A DNA stretch of 64,000 bases from the NCBI GenBank assembly GCA_963971405.1, contig OZ020484.1:29286770-29350769 (forward strand), given 5' to 3'. The notes under the pieces were generated by a model. It did no database searches and was not told the DNA's origin. It saw only the letters and a list, made by a program, of their open reading frames with translations. The stretch is from Psococerastis gibbosa (taxonomy: Eukaryota > Arthropoda > Insecta > Psocodea > Psocidae). Shown here piece by piece: positions 56,842 to 64,000 of this stretch (position 1 is the stretch's first letter; each line of letters begins with the position of its first letter). Both the position numbers and the translations under genes were made by a program.

Positions 56842-57590
56842 CTGCTGTGACGTTTGGCTCAACTCAGCGTAGTTTTACGACGGTGTATCTAGGTCCAATG
56901 ATAACCACTCGATTCATAGATTTTTACCGAGCCTTCTCCATTTAATTTAATTTCTGAAAAAAATTACAGTCTCATTAATTTTGATCGTAGCGACTTATGG
57001 CCAGTTGTTTTACGTTTTTCCTTAGTTCCGTTAAAAGCATGTCCCATGGGTAGCCATCTTGAAGCACCAAAATGTCAACCTCTAGCAATCCGCAACGTCG
57101 TCATAGAAATAAAGTAGGCACGATCTCGGAATTTTCAATTTTAACCATAGGGCGAGCTATTTTATTGACTTATCATTAGCTGTTCGGGTTAATTATTTTA
57201 TGCTGACATGGTGATGTGGCTTCTGCTATGCAAAGTAACGGGGCGTTCAGAAACCAATGACGTTCTATTTATCGACCGGGAGCATCACGCCAGCCATCGA
57301 CTCCTTTAGTTTCCATTATTAGGTGGTTTTATATATATATATATTTCTCATGAAACCCGCTATACCCGCAGGTTAAGTGCAAAGTGCATATAATTAGTAC
57401 CAACATAACTCACCAGGAGAACGACAAGCCTATTAGGAATAAAAATAAACATTTTCATACAGAGGGGCAACGATAAGCCTTCCTTCTCAAGTTGGTCCAA
57501 AATTTGGTGTTCATTGTCAAATAGGATAAGGGTCGGGGCCTTGCAATAAAATTAACACCGGCTGCCTAATTATAGTAGTTGGCTCTATAC
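56842..57590. other. Intergenic, no gene recognised
   Basis: Spacer with a short TA run near 57330. No gene. Confidence 0.45.
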
Positions 57591-57591
57591 A

Positions 57592-57666
57592 CCAACAGAC
57601 AGGCAGAAAATTTCGACCATCGCAAAGCTTTCCTTATACCAACGTACAGCATACATAGGAAAGCAA
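57592..57666 (+). mobile_element. Family X right-end remnant
   Basis: ACAGACAGGCAGAAAATTTC, CCATCGCAAAGCTTTCCTTA and CATAGGAAAGCA are the last 75 bases of family X. Confidence 0.65.
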
Positions 57667-57849
57667 TAAGAGGGTGGCCGGGTTGTGTGATACACCCATT
57701 TAATCTTTTGATCCGTGTTGAAATTAATAAATGGCAGCTGTTTACCTGCACAGGATTAATTGATCCCTCATGTATGACAATTTTAACCACTTTTAACACT
57801 GTGCGTTGTCTGAAATATAATTTTCAAACTAGCCTAATCTAAAATTGTT

Positions 57850-58085
57850 AGCAAGTTACACGTCAAGACATTATAATTGCAGTTATGCAAGAGGCTGTAC
57901 TTGGCGGTTTCAGGCCTGTTTCATTACTGGCCTGCATTTCTGCGATGGATGAATCAGTGGGGTATGGAAAGTCACGGTCAAGGTAGGAAAGGGGTAGGGA
58001 TACAACTCCAGTTAGCAACATATTACAAACTACTCTTAATATTGTATATAAGCATGCTCAATGTGGGGTACAGTACAGTACATTC
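57850..58085 (+). promoter_or_regulatory. Promoter block of array gene 6
   Basis: CAAGTTACACGTCAAGACAT, TAATTGCAGTTATGCAAGAG, GAAAGTCACGGTCAAGGTAG (57967-57986), AGGGGTAGGGATACAACTCC and TATATAAG at 58045-58052. The bases before the TATA box read CTCTTAATATTG instead of the usual CTCGTAG. Confidence 0.76.
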
Positions 58086-58105
58086 ACAAGTGTTCGTCAA
58101 TCATC

Positions 58106-58950
58106 ATGGCATTCAAGGTACGGTGAACAGTGAAAAGTGATTCTTGGTGTTTCAGTGCCCGAGCTTGGATCACCCTATATTGGATAATGGATATACATCC
58201 ACTCCAACTATATGAGCTTTCGATAAAAAACGTCCCATAATTTTGGCGGCAGCATGCTACACCACAACACCAAAGCAAGGAATATGATACGCAGACACTG
58301 CTCATATTACTGACATTGTACTCCAATCGACTTCAGTATGCTATTCCACATCGAATTTTATTAATAACTAAGCTCACTTTGTCTTTTTTCAGATTGCTGT
58401 TTTTTCAGCCCTCGTGGCCGTCGCTAGCGCAGGCATTGTCTCGCCCCTGAGCTACACCGCCCCCGCTGTAGCCAAGGTTGCTTATGCTGCACCTGTCGCC
58501 ACCTACGCTCACGCTCCCATTGCTACCTACGCTCACGCCCCTGTCCTCGCCAAGACTGTCGCCGCTGTTGACACCGACTACGATCCCAACCCCAGCTACA
58601 GCTACGCCTACGATGTCCAGGATGCCCTCACCGGCGACAGCAAGAACCAACACGAGTCCCGCCAAGGAGATGTTGTCCAGGGCTCTTACTCTCTGGTTGA
58701 ACCCGATGGCACCCGTCGCACTGTTGAATACACCGCCGACCCCCACAATGGATTCAACGCTGTTGTCCACCGTGAACCCACTCATGTTAAGGCTGTTGTT
58801 GCCCCTGTCGTAGCTAAGTACGCCACCCCAGTATCCACCTATGCTGCCCATGCCCCCGTTGTGGCGCACGCTCCTGTTGCCACCTACTCTCACACCCCTG
58901 CCATCTCCTACGCCAGCCATGCTGCCCCAGCTTACGCTTACCATCATTAA
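58106..58950 (+). CDS. RR-2 cuticular protein, array gene 6
   Basis: Exons are 58106-58117 (MAFK) and 58393-58950. Intron 275 bp, phase 0, acceptor TTTTTTCAG. The protein has 189 residues. Signal peptide 1-17. Residues 18-62 include an [10 protein letters not shown] unit shared only with gene 1. RR-2 core at about 63-132, with [10 protein letters not shown] marking the second subgroup (genes 6 and 7). It has [14 protein letters not shown] where the others have Ala before Tyr. The tail is the shortest in the array and lacks the [13 protein letters not shown] block, ending AYAYHH. Predicted secreted chitin-binding cuticle component. Confidence 0.96.
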
Positions 58951-59007
58951 GAGCATATGATAATAGTGACGATGCCAATACCATGGCCAAAGGTTCCTTG
59001 CGATACA

Positions 59008-59093
59008 CCCTAGCCATAAGAATGGGTTCGCCGCGAAATGGTGTTTGATATGCCATACAGTGTTTGTTGTTGTACATACATGTGTGAAATAAA
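59008..59093 (+). promoter_or_regulatory. 3' UTR and poly(A) signal, array gene 6 (hairpin reduced)
   Basis: CACCCTAGCCATAAGAATGGG corresponds to the hairpin region of the other units, but most of the left arm is deleted, leaving at best three G-C pairs. AATAAA at 59088-59093. Confidence 0.6.
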
Positions 59094-59159
59094 AGACTTC
59101 TTTACAAACCTGTTTAGCGTTATTATACAAATAGAAATAAGAAAAATGTAGCAGCGACA

Positions 59160-59470
59160 TTCACATGTCTCACGATAGGGTATGTTACGTAGGCTACTTC
59201 CAAAATTCAATGGTCCCATAGATGACTGATCTGGTGATGGGAGGAAAATCCTACAATGAAAATTTCATTAATAATGTTTTAAAAATTGAAACTATTGTTA
59301 ATACAATGGAGTCCCTGCAGCTAATGATTATCCCAACGACATTTCACCCATTATGCTATTGGGCACCCTGGGATTAACCGGTTGTTATTCTTCATTAACT
59401 GAGTAAGTTAAAAAGAATTTTATTGGTCAATTGAATTAGTGTATTTTGATTTTTTTTTTAAATATTTGGT
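59160..59470. other. Intergenic, no gene recognised
   Basis: A+T-rich spacer after array gene 6. Confidence 0.45.
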
Positions 59471-59474
59471 GTAG

Positions 59475-59590
59475 TCATGTTTTCGCCTGTTACATTGCGT
59501 CAATGGTAAGTTGGCTCAGATTGTCCAATAAATTATCACTTGCAGCCGGTGTAGGTTGACATTGAGGATGGATACCAGCTTAAATAAGCT
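59475..59590 (+). repeat. R5 repeat copy
   Basis: TTCGCCTGTTACATTGCGTC, ATTATCACTTGCAGCCGG and TGTAGGTTGACATTGAGGA align with 14965-15100. Confidence 0.6.
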
Positions 59591-59967
59591 AGGGATAAGT
59601 AAAAGAAATCTTTATTTCATTTCATTTTTTTTTTGTAAATAGAGCCCCAAACTCGCTCTAAGAAATGGTGGCAAGGATGTACTTAAGAACAGAAGTCACC
59701 TCCCGAATATCAGATTGGAAGGATTAAGAGTCTGCCCATGAGCAATGGACTCTTGTCTGGATAGAATAGCCTGAATGGTAGTGTGAACCGAGCAGGGAGA
59801 AGGAAAAGGCCACAAGGGCAAAAAACCTTCCCATGAGTCTGAATGATTGTGTGTGATTAGAGTGTTAGTTTACATATTGCACTGCCATCGCTCCAAAGGT
59901 CGCTCGATACGCGAAAGCTAGAGTGTGAAATGTTACTTTTTGTAAAAATTGCCAATATCATATTGCC

Positions 59968-59992
59968 CCTTGTCCGGGATTATCGGACAAGG
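59968..59992 (+). other. Recurrent CCTTGTCCG hairpin
   Basis: CCTTGTCCG (59968-59976) pairs perfectly with CGGACAAGG (59984-59992), preceded by AATATCATATTGCC and followed by A-rich sequence, as at 24214-24239. Confidence 0.6.
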
Positions 59993-60000
59993 AAAACCCC

Positions 60001-60052
60001 AAAAGAAAGACAGAAAGAAAATTTGTCTTTATTTTCCATGTGGGCGAAGTGT
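60001..60052 (-). mobile_element. LINE 3' tail fragment
   Basis: AAAGAAAGACAGAAAG, then TTGTCTTTATTTTCCATGTG, matches the minus-strand LINE ends at 11118 and 23470. Confidence 0.5.
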
Positions 60053-60203
60053 GTGAAGAAATGAGAATATATTATGTTTTTAGAATCCCAAAACGAGCAT
60101 AGGTAGTATAGGTGGTAGGTACTAAGTGGCTCCCATCATTTTTCGGAAATCTACAGAAAGCCGAATCGGAAGAAAGTCGCCACGATAGGAAAAAAGCCAA
60201 CGG

Positions 60204-60362
60204 CCATACCAAGCTGAATCCACCAGAACAGCGCCTGATCAAAACTGCAGCAATCTTGGTAGTGTGCACAGCGTTGGCAGGGGAACACGGTGGGACATGA
60301 TAACGCGCTTGAGACTCACAGTCTAAGTGCGTGTCGAGTCCTGGTCATTTCCGAATGAATTG
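60204..60362 (+). repeat. R6 repeat, diverged copy
   Basis: GGCCATACCAAGCTGAATCC, GCGTTGGCAGGGGAACACGG, GTGTCGAGTCCTGGTCATTT and CCGAATGAATTGTG. It aligns with 30028-30218 (inverted) and more loosely with 19825 and 38044. Confidence 0.6.
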
Positions 60363-60654
60363 TGCCATAAGTTAATAAACAGACATACTCCCCCCCCCCC
60401 CAGGGTGACAGGGTTGCTTAAAGCAGAAAGCAGGCGTTGGAAAAAACAAAACAACATGATAGGACTTACTATGAACATTTCCTTAGTATTCCACTTTCCG
60501 GAGCTACATCAACGTTGGAGGGAGCCACCCATTGGCTGACTTCTTCGATGAAAACATAAAATTGGTAGAATTCACTAGTCACCATAGGAGCAGAAAAAAC
60601 GGCTTCCTTCAGATTGCACTTTCTTTGCAATATGAGTGATAGTGGGAGGCACCA

Positions 60655-61430
60655 TTAAAGAGCCGGTCCTAGTTTAATCGAATAAGCTTTCCAATCGAAT
60701 TAGGGTAGGACCCGAGATAAATAAAATGATTTCTCCACAGCAAATAATTTTCCTAGGGTTAAATATTGGTTTGCTTCAAAATTCCCTATCCCGAAGCACG
60801 GAATGATGTATGGAACAAAGACCCATAACCAGGATTATAATTCGGGGAGGGCTGCAATCATATACGCAGTAGTGAAATGTCGCCCATTCGGAAAGTTCAA
60901 TTCTATCTATTGTAAAGTCAAACGATTTAGGAGGGGGGAGGGGGCTGCCGCCCACCATCTGTTTACGGGCCTGATGGGACGATTGCATAGTCAAAAACGG
61001 CCAGATCAACATTACAACACAGTAACTATGGCAAGGTGGTAGCGTGCTCGTACTTGTGCAAGTCTCTACACCATTTGATCGGAGACGTGTCGTAACTCAA
61101 CACGGGTACTAACCTACAGAGGCGACTGAAGAGGTAAATCGGATACATTCACTAAATTGTTTGTATGCGATTAACTTTTAAAAAAAAAAATTAATTAAGG
61201 CATTAATTATATAATAATTTATAGTACAAAACCGGATCTTTGCTTGGGAAAGCTACCTGTTCTGTTTTGTTCCTCTAATTAACACCTAAAACATACCTTA
61301 AGTTAGAAAGCACCGACAGAATGGTTCAGCAGAAAATTTATTTTTTAGTACTTTTTCATTCAAATTGAGTATTTTCTTTTCATTCTTTTTACCCCCAGAA
61401 CATAACTATTAAGGGGCAATGGTCTATTTA
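60655..61430. mobile_element. Family X relic, interrupted by an inverted R4 repeat
   Basis: Left end GAGCCGGTCCTAGTTTAATC and AAGCTTTCCAATCGAATTAG; later modules TGGGAAAGCTACCTGTTCTG, AACACCTAAAACATACC and ACCCCCAGAACATAACTATT. It is the most diverged long copy, so probably old. The R4 insertion sits at 61034-61180. Confidence 0.65.
61034..61180 (-). repeat. R4 repeat, inverted copy
   Basis: On the minus strand: AGTTAATCGCATACAAAC, GTGTTGAGTTACGACACGTC, TCCGATCAAATGGTGTAGAG and GCACAAGTACGAGCACGC, matching 24298-24462. Confidence 0.65.
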
Positions 61431-61632
61431 ACAGCCCAAATATCCATACATGAACTAAAATTTATTTATCTGTTATAAATAATTTAATTTTTACATGCAA
61501 AAATTCGTATAAATCACTTGCGCAGGATTTATTATTAACTCATGCATGATTAAACAAGACAAGACAAGACACTTTTGATAATGCACAATTCCGTTAAAAA
61601 AATTTCCAATCTAACCTAGCCTAAAATTTATC

Positions 61633-61865
61633 AGAAGTCACACGCCGAGACATTATAATTACAGTTATGCAAGAGGCTCAACTTAGCGGTTTCAGGTAAG
61701 TTTCATGACTGGCCCGCATTTTTGCATGAAATGAATCAGTGGGGACTACAAAGTCACGGTCAAGGTAGTAAAGGGGTAGGGAGGCACGTCCAGTAAGTAA
61801 CATACTACCAACTACTCGTAGTATATAAGCTTGCTCAAGGCGGGACACAGTACAGTACATTCACA
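61633..61865 (+). promoter_or_regulatory. Promoter block of array gene 7
   Basis: GAAGTCACACGCCGAGACAT, ATTACAGTTATGCAAGAGGC, CTGGCCCGCATTTTTGCATG, AAAGTCACGGTCAAGGTAGT (61750-61769), AGGGGTAGGG, TATATAAG at 61822-61829, then ACAGTACAGTACATTC. Confidence 0.78.
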
Positions 61866-61882
61866 AGTCTCAGTCTATCATC

Positions 61883-62752
61883 ATGGCATTCAAGGTACGG
61901 TGAAAAAGTCAAAGTGATTCATGGTGTTTCAGTGCCCCAGCTAGGATTAACCTATATTGGATAAACTTTAGACAGAACCAAAGGTGCTTTCGATAATGCC
62001 GCCCTATGTTTCTGGAACAAAATTAAACCAAGGCTATGAAATAGGACGAATGCCCTGTTTACTTGGCAGTTTATCGGACTGCACTCAAACTCAAATTATG
62101 CAACAGCAACACCACATCATATTTTGCAAAGAACTAAGCTCAATTTGTATTTTTTCAGATTGCAGTCTTTGCCGCCCTCGTGGCCGTCGCTAGCGCAGGC
62201 ATTGTCTCCCCCCTGAGTTACGCAGCCCCCGTAGCTACCTACGCGCATGCTCCTGTCGCCACCTACGCTCACGCCCCAGTCATCGCCAAGACTGTCGCCG
62301 CTGTTGACACCGACTACGATCCCAACCCCGCCTACAGCTACGCGTACGATGTTCAGGATGCCCTCACGGGCGACAGCAAGAACCAACACGAGTCCCGCCA
62401 AGGAGATGTTGTCCAGGGCTCTTACTCTCTGGTTGAACCCGATGGCACACGTCGCACTGTTGAGTACACCGCTGACCCCCACAACGGATTCAACGCTGTT
62501 GTCCACCGTGAACCCGCTCACGTTAAGGCAGTTGTTGCCCACGCCACCCCTGTTGTAGCTAAGTACGCCGCCCCAGTAGCCACCTATGCCGCCCATGCCC
62601 CAGTCGTTGCTCACGCCAGCCCTGTTGCCTATGCTAGCCATGCTGCCCCTCTCTCCTACGCTAAGGCCGTTGCTCCCGTAGCCACCTACTCTCACACCCC
62701 TGCCATCTCCTACGCCAGCCACGCTGCCCCAGCGTATGCTTATCATCATTAA
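61883..62752 (+). CDS. RR-2 cuticular protein, array gene 7
   Basis: Exons are 61883-61894 (MAFK) and 62159-62752. Intron 264 bp, phase 0, acceptor TTTTTTCAG. The protein has 201 residues. Signal peptide 1-17 ([13 protein letters not shown], as in gene 1). Residues 18-52 with two ATYAHAPV units and APVIAK, where the other copies have APVLAK. RR-2 core at about 53-122 with [10 protein letters not shown], which groups it with gene 6. Tail with one [20 protein letters not shown] block, an [13 protein letters not shown] block and the AYAYHH end. Last complete member of the array within the window; further copies beyond 64 kb cannot be excluded. Confidence 0.96.
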
Positions 62753-62828
62753 GCCCACCGAGCTGAGCGTAAATTAAGAATAGGCTTGGCCAATGCCACG
62801 TCCAAAGTAGAAGGTTCCTTGCGAGACG

Positions 62829-62910
62829 CCCTTTCACTAGCCATAAGAAAGGGTTTGCAGTGTTTAGGTGTCTCCAGTATTCGTTGTTGTATATAAAATC
62901 GTGAAATAAA
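62829..62910 (+). promoter_or_regulatory. 3' UTR hairpin and poly(A) signal, array gene 7
   Basis: CCCTTTC (62829-62835) pairs with GAAAGGG (62847-62853) over an 11-base loop. AATAAA at 62905-62910. Confidence 0.68.
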
Positions 62911-62995
62911 ATATTTTTATAAAACATATGTTGCGTTATTATACAAATGAGAAATAGAAGTGTTCACTGTTCATGCTTCTTGACACATTCCATTG

Positions 62996-63236
62996 TGCTT
63001 TCCTATTTATCAATAATTAGCATACGTAACATAACATATAAATTATGAGTAGTTTCAAGGTAATTAACTATAAGCCGTACTAGGGTTAAATTTCGACTGT
63101 CTCGACTTTCCCTACCCTAAAGTATTGGATTGATTGATTAAATTAAATAACGACTTTTTGGGTTCTATTACTAAGCCAACCTAGCGGAGTTAGGGCTACA
63201 ACTAAGGCTACTACTAACGTATAAATAAGAAAACAA
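62996..63236. mobile_element. Family X short, diverged copy
   Basis: TGCTTTCCTATTTATCA at the left and ACGTATAAATAAGAAAAC at the right are subterminal inverted repeats, with GGGTTAAATTTCGACTGTCT and TTTCCCTACCCTAAAG inside. Resembles the deleted copy at 39602-39936 and includes the 35-bp segment shared with 1711-1745. Confidence 0.55.
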
Positions 63237-63312
63237 ATATAGTATAACAATAAACCATAGATAGAATGAGCCTCATGCCTAATAAATATCGTTCATGGCT
63301 GAATGTCTCAAA

Positions 63313-63316
<4 letters not shown>

Positions 63317-63344
<28 letters not shown>
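63317..63344 (+). repeat. Poly(A) run of about 28 bases
   Basis: Longest A homopolymer in the window. No retroposon body is recognised before it. Confidence 0.85.
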
Positions 63345-63346
<2 letters not shown>

Positions 63347-63463
63347 GAGCCTAATTTATACAAATCATCCAATGCTATAGTTTAAGAATATCATGGTGTA
63401 CTCACCAACTATTCTCAAAGGCGTCAGTGCCAAGGAATTTGATTCCCAGTGCGCGATAGAAAG

Positions 63464-64000
63464 CAAAGACCGGTCCAAGTTCACTCGAACATGCTTTCCA
63501 ATTTATAAATTAGTAGATATAGACATGTGTAATTTCATAGGAAATAATTTTCCTATGGTTAAATTTCAGATCCCTCGAGAGGGGGGGGGGGGGGTCCACC
63601 TCAATATAGTAAAAAAAACCTTTAAGCTTAATTGCATATTCTGGAACGAACAGACCAATACATTGTAACAGTAGTAACAATGACACACACATGGATACAC
63701 ATTATATTGGAGCATTGTATTGGAGCGTAAATTTTCCATAATTTCTCAAAAAATATTTTTTTGCACAGAAGCAAATATTTTTTTGGGAATGCAACCTGTC
63801 CGTTATTGTTACTCAATTTAACACCTAAAACATACCTGAAGGTAGAAATCATCGATAGAAAGGTTCCACAGAAAATATATTTTTTAGTCATTTTTTATGA
63901 AAATTGAGATATTTTTATTTTTTTACCCCCAGAATCAAACTATCAAGGGGCAAGTGACCCCCACGCATTTCGTTAACATTAATAACGAATATAATATTTG
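63464..64000. mobile_element. Family X element, cut by the window end
   Basis: Left end AAAGACCGGTCC, TGCTTTCCAATTTAT, a 14-base G-run near 63581, AACACCTAAAACATACC and ACCCCCAGAATCAAAC. The right end lies beyond the window. Confidence 0.8.

Noticed and set aside
1-64000. CRISPR arrays, prokaryotic operons, LTR or virus-like elements, Polintons
   Set aside because: No direct-repeat/spacer pattern, no gag, pol-integrase, capsid or envelope-like frames and no long terminal direct repeats were seen; the only reverse transcriptase remains are LINE-type.

Overview
The window looks like nuclear DNA of an arthropod, most likely an insect. It is A+T-rich, has spliced genes with GT..AG introns, TATA boxes and AATAAA signals, and carries many LINE, SINE-like and terminal-inverted-repeat (TIR) elements. 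The only confident host genes are cuticular proteins of the CPR family, subclass RR-2 (chitin-binding Rebers-Riddiford domain). Terminal-element architecture hints at a hemipteran or another hemimetabolous insect, but that is inference.

Layout. 1-7 kb: repeats, including an hAT-like element with target-site duplication (TSD), a short Mutator-like MITE, a long foldback element and a 1.2 kb TIR element. 7.05-8.72 kb: one RR-2 gene on the minus strand with a 1.1 kb intron. 8.7-36.5 kb: no convincing host gene. This stretch holds hAT-like MITEs, LINE fragments, tRNA-derived SINEs, a four-copy diverged tandem repeat and several dispersed repeat families. 36.5-63 kb: a same-strand tandem array of seven RR-2 units (start codons at 36722, 41812, 45524, 50026, 54792, 58106 and 61883), spaced 2.5-4 kb apart. 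Each unit has the same plan: a conserved upstream block, a TATATAAG box, a four-codon first exon, a 0.2-0.3 kb phase-0 intron, a second exon with signal peptide, Ala/His/Val/Pro/Tyr repeats and RR-2 core, and a 3' UTR usually carrying a short hairpin before AATAAA. The fifth unit (54792-55608) has lost the intron acceptor and the start of exon 2. The spacers are filled with transposable elements.

How the genes work together. Six intact array genes and the separate minus-strand gene encode secreted structural proteins predicted to bind chitin in hard cuticle. The shared promoter block, which contains a nuclear-receptor-like GGTCAAGG motif, suggests one moult-linked programme. Exon 2 sequences of non-neighbouring copies are almost identical while their flanks differ, which points to gene conversion. 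I found no prokaryotic-type system, CRISPR, retrovirus-like or Polinton-like element, and no clearly undescribed system. The most interesting signals are the conserved 3' UTR hairpin, the conversion pattern, the broken fifth copy and the element families with internal G-tracts.
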